DNA of 64,000 bases from Vibrio sp. SCSIO 43135 (GCF_023716665.1 NZ_CP071859.1:1240001-1304000); one strand, 5' to 3'. Shown: positions 38,527-48,299, counted from the first letter of the stretch. Numbers and translations: made by a program. Notes: generated by a model not told the origin, from the letters alone.

Positions 38527-39557
38527 GTGAGTTCAAAACCAAACAAGTATTCGAACAACCGCTAGAACAATCACCGCAAAAAAGCGATAAAGAGCTCACC
38601 GCGCAGATGCAGTTTGAACAGTCTTCGACATTTGTTCCCGTCGAAGTTGAAGTAACTGCCGAAGACTCCCAACCAGAACAAACGCTGGAAAACGTAATAC
38701 GACCTAGCAAAGGAAAGAAGTGGCTTGCGACTGGGTTGGTGACTGCTTTTGCAGGTTTAGTTGGTTGGCAGGCGATTGATACAGTCATTACTTCAGTTCA
38801 AACCGGAGATTGGCTGGCACTCGGGTGGGCTGGTTTTATTAGTGTATTGGCTTCCTTGGGTATCGGGGCCATTGGTAAAGAACTGTGGAAACTTCGAACC
38901 CTACGTAATCACTTTAGTGTTCAGGAGCACAGCGAAAAGCTACTGAAAAGTGATAGCGTTGGCAAAGGTGAAGCATTCTGTATTGAAATTGCTAAGCAGA
39001 GTGGTGTCAAAGAAGAATCAGCCTACTTCGACCGCTGGAAAAATAGCATCAACTCATCGCATAGTGATGCTGAAATTTTAGAAATGTACGATGCCATGGT
39101 GTTAGCAGAGCAAGATGAACGCGCAACCAAAATCGTGTCTAGGCATGCAACGGAATCTGCGGCACTGGTGGCGATTAGCCCATTAGCAACGGCGGACATG
39201 TTGCTGGTGGCATGGCGAAACTTCAAGATGATCGATTCGTTGGCGGATATTTACGGCATTGAGCTCGGTTATTGGTCGCGATTAAAGCTATTTAAAGCGG
39301 TACTTATCAATATGGCCGCTGCAGGGGCTAGCGAGCTAGCTGTTGATGCCAGTATGGATTTGATGTCGATGGACTTGGCTGGCAAGGTGTCTGCTCGTGC
39401 CGGACAAGGGCTCGGCGTGGGTATCTTGACAGCTAGATTAGGGCTAAAAGCTATGTCCCTGTTGAGGCCGATTCCATGGAACCAAGAGCGCGCGGTAAGG
39501 TTGGGTGCGATTCGTAAGCAGATCTTAGCTAAGGTTGCGGCAATTACAGCGAAGTGA
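38523..39557 (+). CDS. ycjF: YcjF family inner-membrane protein (UPF0283/DUF697)
   Basis: A 344-residue protein. An acidic N-terminal region (1-60) is followed by two hydrophobic segments (about 68-88 and 97-117) and a C-terminal DUF697-like domain with [40 protein letters not shown]. It is the constant partner of YcjX; the pair is thought to serve envelope stress functions. The ATGA overlap with ycjX couples translation. tyrR follows after about 120 bases. Confidence 0.9.
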   Translation: MSEFKTKQVFEQPLEQSPQKSDKELTAQMQFEQSSTFVPVEVEVTAEDSQPEQTLENVIRPSKGKKWLATGLVTAFAGLVGWQAIDTVITSVQTGDWLALGWAGFISVLASLGIGAIGKELWKLRTLRNHFSVQEHSEKLLKSDSVGKGEAFCIEIAKQSGVKEESAYFDRWKNSINSSHSDAEILEMYDAMVLAEQDERATKIVSRHATESAALVAISPLATADMLLVAWRNFKMIDSLADIYGIELGYWSRLKLFKAVLINMAAAGASELAVDASMDLMSMDLAGKVSARAGQGLGVGILTARLGLKAMSLLRPIPWNQERAVRLGAIRKQILAKVAAITAK

Positions 39558-39638
39558 AGGACTTAAGCGCAAAATAACACCATTTGTGAATGACATAGCA
39601 TTTGATTTCTTGACGCACTAGGGGGCATGAGCGAAACT

Positions 39639-39660
39639 AGTGTCAACTTTTCCTGACACT
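39639..39660. promoter_or_regulatory. Inverted repeat AGTGTCA-N8-TGACACT upstream of tyrR
   Basis: A perfect 7-bp dyad with an 8-base centre, 20 bases before the tyrR start. It does not match the TyrR box (TGTAAA-N6-TTTACA), so it is either an unassigned operator or a hairpin in the tyrR leader. Confidence 0.5.
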
Positions 39661-39679
39661 TTCAAATTAGGGATTTTAA

Positions 39680-41224
39680 GTGCGTCTAGAAGTTTTTTGT
39701 GAAGATAGACTAGGCCTGACTCGAGAGCTCCTCGACATCCTAGCTTCAAAAAGTATCGATCTAAGAGGTATCGAGATCGATGTAACGGGCATAATTTATC
39801 TCAATTGTCCTGATATTGATTTCGATACTTTCAGTGAGTTGATGGCCGAGATCCGCAGAATCTCTGGTGTTAAAGACGTTCGGAAGATTCAATTTATGCC
39901 TATGGAAAGGCATAACACCGAGCTAATCTCACTGTTAAACAACCTTCCAGACCCTGTGTTAGCTATTGATTTGAAAGGCGGGGTCGACCTCGCGAACCAC
40001 GCTGCTCTAGACCTGTTCAATATGTCTAACGAGGACATCATTGGACAACCAATCTCATCATTACTGCCGAGCTTCAACTTCACCAAATGGGATGAAGGCA
40101 ACACCATTCGTCAACGTGAAAACATTGTGATTGATGGGCTGGACTACGCAATGGAGTTGATGCCTGTTTATATTACTGGCGAATCTAAAGAATCGACCCT
40201 AGCAAGTACGGTAATGATCATTCGCTCTGGTAGTAGCAATAACGTGTTCGATGACAGCTTACCGATCAATAATGATTTGGGCTTTGAGCACTTTGTGGGT
40301 GTATCAAATAGGCATAAGGCCCTGATAAGCCAAGCGAAAAAGCTTGCAATGCTCGACCAACCTTTACTTATCGAAGGGGAAACGGGAACGGGTAAGGAAA
40401 TGCTAGCGAAGGCTTGTCATAATCGTTCAGGCCGTGCGGCAAATCCATTCTTGGTACTCAGCTGCGCATCTATGCCAGATGATGTTGCGGAAACAGAGTT
40501 GTTTGGCCATGCGCCAGGTTCATTTAATCATGAGCAAGGGCATAAGGGGATTTTCGAACAAGCGGATGGCGGCACCGTGTTTCTCGATGAGATCGGTGAA
40601 ATGAGTGCACACCTGCAGATTAAGCTACTGCGCTTTTTGCAAGATGGTACATTTAGACGCGTGGGCGAAGAACATGAAATGCATGTCGATGTACGTGTGA
40701 TTGCTTCTACTCGTCATAAACTGGCTGAGCTATCTGAATCTGGTGCTTTCCGCGAAGACTTATTCTATCGCTTGAATGTGTTAACGCTGCGTATCCCTCC
40801 TTTGCGCGAGCGAACGAATGATCTAGTGCCTTTACTTGACTTATTCATTGCAAAATACGCAAATCAGCTAGGTATGGACAAGCCTCGTTTTTCAGAAGAA
40901 TTGATTGATCAGCTTGGGAACTACCCGTGGCCGGGCAATATGCGCCAGTTAGACAACATGGTGCTTAGAGCATTAACAGAGCTTCAGGGTAGTGAGCTCG
41001 ACGTTTCTCTGTTCCATTTACCTCAGTTGGAAAGTGTCGGTTCGGGAATGGCGAACCTGAATTTAGATGGTTCGCTTGATGAGATCATGAAAGATTATGA
41101 ATCTCAGGTACTTGAAAAGCTATACCAGTCGTTCCCTTCAAGTCGTAAACTTGCTAAGCGTTTGAACGTTTCTCATACCTCGATTGCCAATAAACTGCGT
41201 GATTACAACATACGCAAAAATTAA
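39680..41224 (+). CDS. tyrR: Transcriptional regulator TyrR
   Basis: A 514-residue regulator of aromatic amino acid genes. An N-terminal ACT domain (1-75) begins MRLEVFCEDRLGLTRELLDI; PAS lies at about 78-190; the AAA+ domain (about 205-440) contains GETGTGKE Walker A and GGTVFLDEIGEM Walker B; a FIS-type HTH (about 480-510) ends SHTSIANKLRDYNIRKN. The sigma-54 loop GAFTGA is replaced by GSFNHE, as expected for TyrR, which works with sigma-70. The start is GTG 39680. Order ycjX-ycjF-tyrR is conserved in gammaproteobacteria. Possible targets in this window: aspC and the TyrP-like transporter (inference). Confidence 0.95.
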   Translation: MRLEVFCEDRLGLTRELLDILASKSIDLRGIEIDVTGIIYLNCPDIDFDTFSELMAEIRRISGVKDVRKIQFMPMERHNTELISLLNNLPDPVLAIDLKGGVDLANHAALDLFNMSNEDIIGQPISSLLPSFNFTKWDEGNTIRQRENIVIDGLDYAMELMPVYITGESKESTLASTVMIIRSGSSNNVFDDSLPINNDLGFEHFVGVSNRHKALISQAKKLAMLDQPLLIEGETGTGKEMLAKACHNRSGRAANPFLVLSCASMPDDVAETELFGHAPGSFNHEQGHKGIFEQADGGTVFLDEIGEMSAHLQIKLLRFLQDGTFRRVGEEHEMHVDVRVIASTRHKLAELSESGAFREDLFYRLNVLTLRIPPLRERTNDLVPLLDLFIAKYANQLGMDKPRFSEELIDQLGNYPWPGNMRQLDNMVLRALTELQGSELDVSLFHLPQLESVGSGMANLNLDGSLDEIMKDYESQVLEKLYQSFPSSRKLAKRLNVSHTSIANKLRDYNIRKN

Positions 41225-41299
41225 TGCGTAAAGGTTTATACATAAACAGGCACGTTATCCGAGAACGTCGAGTTGAGTAAACAGTAGGTAAGAGCAAAC

Positions 41300-41884
41300 A
41301 TGGAAAAGGTGAGCACACCTAGACAGGTGTACGAAGTAGATGGTGACGTTTTGCTTCGTACTGCAGAAGTGACAGATGCAGAATTGATCGCAGGTTACTT
41401 CAATCGGAACAAAGAACACCTAAAAGTTTGGGAACCTAGGCGAGAGGCCGCATTTTATAGCGTATCCGGTTGGGCGCAGAAACTGATTAAACTGCACGAG
41501 CTTCATGGGTTAGGGCTTGGTTACTATTTGCTGATTATCGATTCAAGCAGCAAGCAGATGTTAGGTACAATTTCCTTTAGCAATTTAACCCGCTTTCCGT
41601 TGCATTCATGTAATGTCGGGTATTCTCTGGATGCAGAGGCGCAAGGTCGGGGAGTGATGACCAGAGCTCTGAAACTTGCTGTGAACTATATGTTTTCTAT
41701 TCAGAACATGCATCGAATATCGGCAGGATACATGCCTAATAATGAGCGCAGTGCTTCGGTATTGAAGAAGGTCGGTTTCAGCAAAGAAGGGTTTGCTAAG
41801 GACTACTTGTTGATCAATGGAGCTTGGCAAGATCACGTTCTAACTTCCATGATTAACCCTAACTGGAAAGAGGCTGTAAGATGA
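41300..41884 (+). CDS. GNAT acetyltransferase, RimJ/RimL type
   Basis: A 194-residue N-acetyltransferase. The acetyl-CoA-binding loop is in YSLDAEAQGRGVMTRALKLAVNYMF and the C-terminal N-x-R-S-x-x-V-L-K-K-x-G-F (NNERSASVLKKVGF) is typical of RimJ/RimL/SpeG relatives that modify protein N-termini or antibiotics. The substrate is unknown. It overlaps the HD gene by four bases (ATGA), followed 12 bases later by the DUF2947 gene: a three-gene operon. Confidence 0.88.
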   Translation: MEKVSTPRQVYEVDGDVLLRTAEVTDAELIAGYFNRNKEHLKVWEPRREAAFYSVSGWAQKLIKLHELHGLGLGYYLLIIDSSSKQMLGTISFSNLTRFPLHSCNVGYSLDAEAQGRGVMTRALKLAVNYMFSIQNMHRISAGYMPNNERSASVLKKVGFSKEGFAKDYLLINGAWQDHVLTSMINPNWKEAVR

Positions 41885-42471
41885 ACGATCGCCTAGAGCA
41901 ACAACTATCTTTAGTCATCGAGCTTGATCAACTGAAATCAGTACTGCGCCGAACACGGGTTAAGAGTGCCGATAAGCGATTAGAAAATAGTGCTGAGCAC
42001 AGCTGGCATGTAGCATTGATGGCAGTGTTAATGTCAGAACACGCCAATCAACCAGTCGATGTGTCTCGAGTGGTAAAAATGCTACTTCTGCATGACATTG
42101 TTGAGATAGATGCAGGAGATACGTTTGTATACGATACTGTTGCTTCCGAGCAGCAAGAAGAGAAAGAATTGGCTGCGGCGAACCGCTTGTTCGGGCTACT
42201 ACCACACGATCAAGCTGAAGAGCTAAAAGCGCTATGGTTGGAATTTGAGTCTGCTAAATCCAATGATGCGAAGTTTGCCAAAGCCCTAGATAGAATTATC
42301 CCCATGCTATTGAACTACCATAACCAGGGCCAGAGTTGGCAAGAGCATGGCGTCACTCGTCAGCAAGCTATTTCAGTGAATAGTCGTATCGGTGACGGTT
42401 CTACAGCGTTATGGGAAAAAGCACAACAAATGATAGAAGAGGCGACCTTGAAAGGTTGGCTTAAAGCTTAA
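41881..42471 (+). CDS. HD-domain hydrolase, YfbR/HDDC2-like
   Basis: A 196-residue HD phosphohydrolase. Metal ligands: ENSAEHSWHVALMAVLM (His), LLLHDIVEIDAGDTF (His-Asp) and the distal Asp in AKALDRIIPML. Relatives include 5'-deoxynucleotidase YfbR and HDDC2. Nucleotidase activity is likely, but the substrate is not defined. Translationally coupled to the GNAT gene upstream (ATGA overlap). Confidence 0.88.
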   Translation: MNDRLEQQLSLVIELDQLKSVLRRTRVKSADKRLENSAEHSWHVALMAVLMSEHANQPVDVSRVVKMLLLHDIVEIDAGDTFVYDTVASEQQEEKELAAANRLFGLLPHDQAEELKALWLEFESAKSNDAKFAKALDRIIPMLLNYHNQGQSWQEHGVTRQQAISVNSRIGDGSTALWEKAQQMIEEATLKGWLKA

Positions 42472-42483
42472 CGAGGAAAATGA

Positions 42484-42957
42484 ATGTCGTATTTGCCTTT
42501 GGATGAATACCAAAGAAAATGGATTTTTACTCACCAATCTATGCCGATTCCTGAGCACGACCTCGCTCAGATAAAACCGATGAGTGAGGCAAGAGCTGCA
42601 CAGCTATGGAAAGAGAACATTAGTGCACAAAGCCCTGACAGCGAAAGATTCAGTTCGTCTGATTGGCCGAGTAAAGAAAGTAATTGGCCAGACAGTGTTG
42701 ATTGGATGGCAAACTGGGAAGATGATGAGTTAGGCCTCCCAGAAGAAGTACTCAACCATTTGGATTGGCAAGATGATGTGACTGTGTACTTCTGCTATGA
42801 AAAATACAATGTCATAGAAACAAAGTGGTCGATCTTTAGAAAGCATTGGAAAAACTTTTTGTTTTACGATGATGGGCCTATCCTCATTGCGAGACGCAGA
42901 AAGCAGGCGCTATGGTTTGACTCTGAAGGCCTAGTGCAATTGGGCTACCGAAGTTAA
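42484..42957 (+). CDS. DUF2947 domain protein
   Basis: A 157-residue soluble, Trp-rich acidic protein with several W-x-D/W motifs (SSDWPSKESNWPDSVDWMANWEDDE) and KHWKNFLFYDDGPIL near the C-terminus, matching the vibrio DUF2947 family as I recall it. Function unknown. Last gene of the GNAT-HD-DUF2947 operon; GAGG lies a few bases before ATG 42484, and a terminator follows at once. Confidence 0.8.
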   Translation: MSYLPLDEYQRKWIFTHQSMPIPEHDLAQIKPMSEARAAQLWKENISAQSPDSERFSSSDWPSKESNWPDSVDWMANWEDDELGLPEEVLNHLDWQDDVTVYFCYEKYNVIETKWSIFRKHWKNFLFYDDGPILIARRRKQALWFDSEGLVQLGYRS

Positions 42958-42963
42958 CTTAGG

Positions 42964-42990
42964 AAAAAGCAGCGAATTGAGCTGCTTTTT
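42964..42990 (+). terminator. Intrinsic terminator after DUF2947 gene
   Basis: AAAAAGCAGC GAATTGA GCTGCTTTTT: a perfect stem and T5 run. Confidence 0.88.
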
Positions 42991-43200
42991 CTGTTTTTAG
43001 CATATTACGCAAGTATTAGCTGAGAAGGGCAGCATGATAGCGCTCAGAAATAATGTGAGTTTTCAACAAGTTTTAAGTCAAAAATACGCTTTGGTGTGTG
43101 ATAACCATTCCACAACCTGATGCTTGAGGTGAAGCAAGTATCTAATGTGTTATTCTTGCAAAAAAGAATGCTTAAACATTGAACGTTATAGGAAAAAGTA

Positions 43201-43377
43201 GTGGAATCCTTAATTTCTCAGTTAAAGAAGGACTTCTATGCGAGGCTTAACTTGCTACAAAGAAACGCTTTGCCACATACAAAGCCAACATTGTCGTTCT
43301 TAACTGAAGAAGAGTTAAGGGAGCTTGAAACCGTTTGGGTCGAACTCTCCGTATGGAAAGTTAATCAGAAGCATTGA
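43201..43377 (+). CDS. Small protein, 58 residues, GTG start
   Basis: A small frame, GTG 43201 to TGA 43375-43377, with AGGA seven bases upstream. The predicted peptide (MESLISQLKKDFYARLNLLQ at the start, PTLSFLTEEELRELETVWVE in the middle) is amphipathic, with no membrane segment. An intrinsic terminator follows 15 bases after the stop. The family is unknown to me. The start site, codon pattern and terminator support a real gene. Confidence 0.65.
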   Translation: MESLISQLKKDFYARLNLLQRNALPHTKPTLSFLTEEELRELETVWVELSVWKVNQKH

Positions 43378-43392
43378 TTTATAAAGAAAACG

Positions 43393-43427
43393 TGGAACCT
43401 TAGCTGGCTGAATCAGTTAAGGTTTTT
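43393..43427 (+). terminator. Intrinsic terminator after the 58-residue protein gene
   Basis: AACCTTAGCTG, loop, CAGTTAAGGTTTTTTT: a stem interrupted by one mismatch, then T7. Confidence 0.8.
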
Positions 43428-43636
43428 TTATGCCTGAAGAATGTATTGTTATAATATAACAATTTGCTATTATGACTAAAACGTTGAAAAACGGTGTAGT
43501 TGCCCCAATAGTAACTATCAGCAAGTTTTAGCGTGTATATTATCAATATAAGAGGATGCTACCACTCAGACGTTGAGTTTCTCATGGGTGAAGAGTAGTT
43601 AGCCTCGATAAGTCAGAATTCAAGTGAGTATTTAAT

Positions 43637-44233
43637 ATGGCGGAAGTTCGAGCCAGAGTGGATCTAAAAGTCGGTGCAAAGAGTAACATTGACGCCGAAA
43701 TCCTTTCTTTTAGCGATTTAAAAACCGACAAAGAACACGTTGCGGTCATTTTCAAGCAAGCTGATCTTCAAGGGGACGCCCCTTTAGTCCGTATGCACTC
43801 AGAGTGCCTAACTGGTGATGTTTTCCATTCCTCTCGTTGTGATTGCGGCGAGCAATTAGAAGAAACCATCAATAAGATGGGCGAGCACGGCGGTATTATT
43901 TTGTACTTACGTCAAGAAGGGCGTGGCATTGGCCTTTACAATAAAATTGACGCTTACAGGCTACAAAGTGAAGGGATGAATACCTATGAAGCGAACAACC
44001 ATTTGGGCTTTGGTGATGATCTTCGAGACTTCACTGAAGCAGCACAAATGCTTGATGCGTTGGGTGTTAAGCAAATCCGTTTAGTAACCAATAACCCTAA
44101 AAAGGTCAAAGAACTGAAAGAGAACGGCATTGAGATTGTTGAAGTGGTGAATACTTCTGCTCATATTAAGCATGGCAACGAAAGTTACCTGCAAGCAAAA
44201 GTCTCTCACGGGAAACATAACCTGAAGTTATAG
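43637..44233 (+). CDS. ribA: GTP cyclohydrolase II
   Basis: A 198-residue enzyme opening the GTP imidazole ring, the first step of riboflavin synthesis. Zinc ligands [17 protein letters not shown], the [16 protein letters not shown] motif, and the C-terminal TNNPKKV ([14 protein letters not shown]) are present. It is full length versus E. coli RibA (196). Upstream ~260 bases contain no FMN-riboswitch-like sequence that I can see. A strong terminator follows. Confidence 0.95.
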   Translation: MAEVRARVDLKVGAKSNIDAEILSFSDLKTDKEHVAVIFKQADLQGDAPLVRMHSECLTGDVFHSSRCDCGEQLEETINKMGEHGGIILYLRQEGRGIGLYNKIDAYRLQSEGMNTYEANNHLGFGDDLRDFTEAAQMLDALGVKQIRLVTNNPKKVKELKENGIEIVEVVNTSAHIKHGNESYLQAKVSHGKHNLKL

Positions 44234-44256
44234 AAATATTTCGTCCTATTGTTGAT

Positions 44257-44285
44257 AAAAACCTCACTTCTGTGAGGTTTTTTTG
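44257..44285 (+). terminator. Intrinsic terminator of ribA
   Basis: AAAAACCTCAC TTCT GTGAGGTTTTTTT. Confidence 0.9.
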
Positions 44286-44335
44286 TTTGTGGCTTGCAAA
44301 AAAATTGTAAATTTGTATTATCTCGAACAAATAGT

Positions 44336-44354
44336 GCAAATGATAATAATTAGC
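44336..44354. promoter_or_regulatory. Fur box upstream of imelysin cluster
   Basis: GCAAATGATAATAATTAGC matches the Fur consensus GATAATGATAATCATTATC at most central positions and lies 47-65 bases before the start of the first imelysin gene. Iron-repressed transcription of the cluster is the expected outcome. Confidence 0.75.
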
Positions 44355-44400
44355 ACTAGCAATACGTAAGTGGTATTTAAGCTCAACAAGGACGCTTTTC

Positions 44401-45663
44401 ATGAATGTAAAAACTTTGCTCGTTCGCTCTATAGCTGCCTCTGCAGTAGTTGTCAGTGGTGCATCATTCTCTGCAACTGTTACTCAGGATCAGGTAGTCG
44501 AGCATTACGCAGACCTCGCTCACGCCGTTTTTGCGGATGCGCTGACAACAGCAAAAATGCTTGACAAATCAATCGATGCTTTCCTTTCAAACCCATCTGA
44601 GAAAAGCCTAGCGGAAGTGAAACAAGCTTGGCTAGACTCTCGCGTACCGTACCAACAATCTGAAGTTTTCCGTTTTGGTAATGCAGTGGTTGATGACTGG
44701 GAAGGGCAGTTGAATGCTTGGCCTCTGGATGAAGGTTTGATCGATTACGTAGCGGCTGACTATCAATATGAACTGGGTAACGAAGGTGCAAGTGCGAACA
44801 TTGTTGCAAACGAAAAAATCACTATCGGTGCGACGACTCTTGATACAGCAAAAATTACGCCTGAGCTAATTGCAGACCTGAATGAAGTTGGTGGTTCAGA
44901 AGCGAACGTTGCTTCAGGTTATCACGCGATTGAGTTCCTTCTTTGGGGACAAGATCTAAATGGCACTAATGCTGGTGCTGGCGAACGTGCGTATACAGAT
45001 TTTGTCGTCGGCAAAGGCTGTACCAACGGTAACTGTGAACGTCGTGGTGAATACCTACAAGCAGCCGCGGATCTACTTGTTCAAGACTTAGAATGGATGG
45101 AAAAGCAATGGTCTGCCTCTGAAGCAGGAAACTACCGCCAAGAGCTTCTTAACGACAGCGCGGAAAATGGCCTACGTAAAATGCTATTTGGCATGGGTTC
45201 ATTGTCTTTAGGTGAGCTTGCTGGTGAGCGCATGAAAGTTGCGCTGGAAGCAAACTCAACAGAAGATGAGCACGATTGTTTCTCGGATAACACACACAAT
45301 TCTCATTACTACAACGAGCAGGGAATCTACAACGTTTACACTGGCCTATACGTGCGTGAAAACGGAGAGCTGCTGTCTGGTCCAAGTATCCACGATCTCG
45401 TTGCTCAGAAAGACAAGCAAGCGGCAAAAGAGATCCAGAAACAGTTTGATGTGACTCGTACGCAAGTTGGTCAGCTAGTGACGTCTGCAGAGAAAAACAA
45501 TCAGCATTTTGATCAACTGATCGCTGCTGGCAATGCGCAAGGTAATGCGTTGGTGAATGAGACCATCATGTCGCTTGTGGCTCAAACGTCATCAATTGAG
45601 CGCGCGGCTTCAATTATTGGTATCGACAGCTTGAACCCAGATACAGCTGATCACGAATTTTAA
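44401..45663 (+). CDS. Imelysin-family iron-regulated protein (IrpA-like)
   Basis: A 420-residue exported protein with a signal peptide (1-24, cleavage near SFSA). The imelysin (peptidase M75) signature GxHxxE is GYHAIEFLLWGQDL at about residues 175-188. The C-terminal half contains a second helical repeat with HNSHYYNEQGIYNVYTG. Imelysins are periplasmic or outer-membrane-linked proteins of bacterial iron uptake; proteolysis is not established. First gene of the cluster, under a Fur box; a terminator at 45683-45704 probably reduces read-through into the next gene. Confidence 0.92.
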   Translation: MNVKTLLVRSIAASAVVVSGASFSATVTQDQVVEHYADLAHAVFADALTTAKMLDKSIDAFLSNPSEKSLAEVKQAWLDSRVPYQQSEVFRFGNAVVDDWEGQLNAWPLDEGLIDYVAADYQYELGNEGASANIVANEKITIGATTLDTAKITPELIADLNEVGGSEANVASGYHAIEFLLWGQDLNGTNAGAGERAYTDFVVGKGCTNGNCERRGEYLQAAADLLVQDLEWMEKQWSASEAGNYRQELLNDSAENGLRKMLFGMGSLSLGELAGERMKVALEANSTEDEHDCFSDNTHNSHYYNEQGIYNVYTGLYVRENGELLSGPSIHDLVAQKDKQAAKEIQKQFDVTRTQVGQLVTSAEKNNQHFDQLIAAGNAQGNALVNETIMSLVAQTSSIERAASIIGIDSLNPDTADHEF

Positions 45664-45682
45664 AAAATAATACCCATATAAA

Positions 45683-45704
45683 TAAAGGGCTCATTGAGCC
45701 CTTT
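45683..45704 (+). terminator. Terminator/attenuator inside imelysin cluster
   Basis: AAAGGGCTC ATT GAGCCCTTTT: a perfect stem. Because the next three genes are co-directional, it likely acts as a partial stop. Confidence 0.7.
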
Positions 45705-45780
45705 TGCTGTTTGTAGGCGTTTTGCCCGCAACAACCATATTTGTTTTGCCAATATACACATTACCAAGAAGAGCAGTGGT

Positions 45781-47163
45781 ATGAAGTCCCAAATCGCAGT
45801 TACCTTATTAGCAATCCTATCTACAAGTCTCCACGCCAACGATATCAAATCTGGTGGTGGTACAAGCGTTAAGAAAAATGGCCCGAACGCATACTCTTTA
45901 CCTGCGGCCAACTTGCCGATGAGCAAGAGGCTGGACTTCAGTGTAGGCAACAGCTTTTTCCGAAATCCTTGGGTTCAGGCCCCTGCTTCAACGGATGCAC
46001 GTGATGGATTAGGGCCTCTTTTCAATACTAATGGTTGTCAGAACTGCCACATCAAAGATGGTAGAGGGCACCCTCCAGAAGCGAATGACATTCATGCAGT
46101 TTCTATGCTAGTGAGGCTGAGCATCCCAGCGATGACGGATGAGCAGAAGAAAGCCTATATTAAAGATGGCGTTATCCCTGAGCCAACGTATGGTGGACAG
46201 TTACAGGATTTCTCATTACCGGATGAGACGCCAGAAGGAAAAATCAATATTACCTATACCGATGTGCCTGTGGAGTTTGCCGATGGGACCACAGTTGTAT
46301 TGCGTAAACCTCATTTAGCTATTACCGATCTGGGCTATGGTGAAATGCATCCAGACACGCAATTTTCGGCACGAGTAGCGCCCCCTATGATAGGTCTTGG
46401 ACTGCTAGAAAGTATCCCAGAGGAAACCATTCTTAGATGGGAGAAAGAGCAAGCCGCAGAAGGTGGTGCAGTTTCGGGTAAGGCTAATAAAGTCTGGGAT
46501 GTTCAAGCGAACCAATTCGCACTGGGTCGGTTCGGATGGAAAGCAGGGCAACCCAATCTTATGCAGCAAAACGCCGCCGCATTTAATGGCGATGTTGGCC
46601 TAACAAGCCGTTTGTTTCCGAAGGAAAACTGCACATCTAAACAATCGATTTGTGCTGACCTTCCAAATGGTGGTACGCCAGAAGTAAGCGATAATATTTT
46701 AGACTTTGTTGAGTTTTACTCACAGCATCTTGCGGTGCCTATTCGCCGAAATACTGAAGACCCAGCGGTGCAACTAGGTAAAACGTTGTTTACTAAAGTG
46801 GGTTGCGATAGCTGTCATAAGACCAATATTAAAACGGCAAAAAGACCTGAACTTCCCGCGCTGTCTGAACAGTTGATTCACCCATATACCGATCTGCTAT
46901 TGCATGATATGGGGGAAGGTTTAGCCGACAACAGGCCAGAATACTTAGCAAATGGTCGTGAATGGAGAACGGCTCCATTGTGGGGGATTGGCTATACAGA
47001 GGAAGTGAATGGTCATACTTACTTCTTGCACGATGGCCGCGCTAGAAACTTGCTTGAGGCAGTGCTTTGGCATGGAGGAGAAGCTGAATCTGCTAAACAA
47101 GGTGTGCTTCAGTTTAGTCAGAATGAGCGAGATGCTCTGATTGCATTCCTCAACTCTTTATAG
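45781..47163 (+). CDS. Di-haem thiol-oxidoreductase-like protein (DUF1111)
   Basis: A 460-residue exported protein with signal peptide (1-19). Two c-type haem motifs: CQNCH (C86, C89, H90) and CDSCH (C342, C345, H346). The fold resembles the cytochrome-c/peroxidase-like DUF1111 family, always found with imelysins in such clusters. Likely periplasmic electron transfer related to iron reduction or oxidation (inference). ATG 45781 is chosen because it gives a clean signal peptide; an upstream frame extension lacks one. Confidence 0.88.
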   Translation: MKSQIAVTLLAILSTSLHANDIKSGGGTSVKKNGPNAYSLPAANLPMSKRLDFSVGNSFFRNPWVQAPASTDARDGLGPLFNTNGCQNCHIKDGRGHPPEANDIHAVSMLVRLSIPAMTDEQKKAYIKDGVIPEPTYGGQLQDFSLPDETPEGKINITYTDVPVEFADGTTVVLRKPHLAITDLGYGEMHPDTQFSARVAPPMIGLGLLESIPEETILRWEKEQAAEGGAVSGKANKVWDVQANQFALGRFGWKAGQPNLMQQNAAAFNGDVGLTSRLFPKENCTSKQSICADLPNGGTPEVSDNILDFVEFYSQHLAVPIRRNTEDPAVQLGKTLFTKVGCDSCHKTNIKTAKRPELPALSEQLIHPYTDLLLHDMGEGLADNRPEYLANGREWRTAPLWGIGYTEEVNGHTYFLHDGRARNLLEAVLWHGGEAESAKQGVLQFSQNERDALIAFLNSL

Positions 47164-47258
47164 TGCTGATTCTATTAGGTTGTTATTACACATTGAAACC
47201 TTAAACAATTTTGGCTTAAGCGGTTACCACCTTTAAGCAACTTAGGAAAGGAAGTGGA

Positions 47259-48299
47259 ATGAATATTTATAAACTGTCTGTCGCAGTCACTAGCGTACTT
47301 TCTCTGGCTGCTTGCCAAACAACGAGTGAGACGAAAGCGATAGAAAGTCTCGCTCAGCAAACCAATCACATTAGCCAAGCGGTATATCAAGTCGAATTTG
47401 TGGCGGCAGCTAATTTTGATACTAAAGCGGAGGAACTTAGCCAAACATTCCAATCTTACTGCAATGGAGAAGTTGAACTTGCTCAGTTAAAAACCGACTG
47501 GCACGCTGCAATGACGGCGTGGATGGCGCTTCAGGGACAAGAGCGAGGCCCTTCGAAGGCGCTTGAACAAAGTTGGAATGTGCAGTTTTGGCCGGACAAG
47601 AAGAACACGACAGGCAGAAAAATGCAGGCCTTGACCTCATCGACTCAACCTTGGTCGCAGAGTGATATCGCTGAGCAAAGCGTCACAGTTCAGGGGCTTG
47701 GGGCGATAGAGTGGCTGTTGTATGACGAGCGGTCATCTTTAGCTAACAGTAAACAGGTATGTCAGACTGGGTATGCAATTTCACAAAATCTTGCCAATAA
47801 TGCCCATTCCATATCAGCAGCGTGGAACTCGAACCCTTGGGTGGGGCTAGACCAAAAAGCGTGGGATAGCGAGTATATTGCTTTGTTGACCAATCAACTT
47901 GATTACAGCATGAAGAAGTTGAGTCGACCAATGGCGAAAATTGGTCAGCCGCGGCCTTATTTTGCAGAGTCTTGGCGTTCGCGCTCTTCCATGAGCAATT
48001 TACTAAACAACGTGAAAGCAATGGAAGCTTTGTATTTAGCCGATGGGAAAGGGCTGGACGCACGATTAAGGCAAAGAGGGAAAGTTGTTTTAGCTGATAG
48101 TATTCAGAACCAGTTTTCCTTGATCAAAGATACATGGCCGACAGACTCGAGTTTATTCGATTTGCTGCAAACGAAAGACGGTTATAGAACTGTGATGTCT
48201 CAGTACAACAAGCTTGAACAGCTACAGTATTTCATTCATGAAGAAGTGGCTATCGAGCTTGGCGTTGTTATAGGGTTTAATGCAACTGATGGTGACTGA
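47259..48299 (+). CDS. Second imelysin-family lipoprotein
   Basis: A 346-residue lipoprotein with lipobox LAAC (Cys at about 19, followed by Gln, favouring outer-membrane sorting). It resembles imelysin over most of its length (WHAAMTAWMALQGQERGP, GLGAIEWLLYDE), but the GxHxxE motif reads GLGAIEW, i.e. the histidine is replaced by Gly while the Glu is kept. This implies altered metal binding relative to the first imelysin. GGAAGTGG precedes ATG 47259. It overlaps the DUF1513 gene by about 20 bases. Confidence 0.85.
   Translation: MNIYKLSVAVTSVLSLAACQTTSETKAIESLAQQTNHISQAVYQVEFVAAANFDTKAEELSQTFQSYCNGEVELAQLKTDWHAAMTAWMALQGQERGPSKALEQSWNVQFWPDKKNTTGRKMQALTSSTQPWSQSDIAEQSVTVQGLGAIEWLLYDERSSLANSKQVCQTGYAISQNLANNAHSISAAWNSNPWVGLDQKAWDSEYIALLTNQLDYSMKKLSRPMAKIGQPRPYFAESWRSRSSMSNLLNNVKAMEALYLADGKGLDARLRQRGKVVLADSIQNQFSLIKDTWPTDSSLFDLLQTKDGYRTVMSQYNKLEQLQYFIHEEVAIELGVVIGFNATDGD

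Noticed and set aside
43378..43636. FMN riboswitch upstream of ribA
   Set aside because: None of the conserved riboswitch stretches is present.
45660..45950. Minus-strand 96-codon frame opposite the start of the DUF1111 gene
   Set aside because: Overlaps a signal peptide and a terminator and shows no recognisable features.
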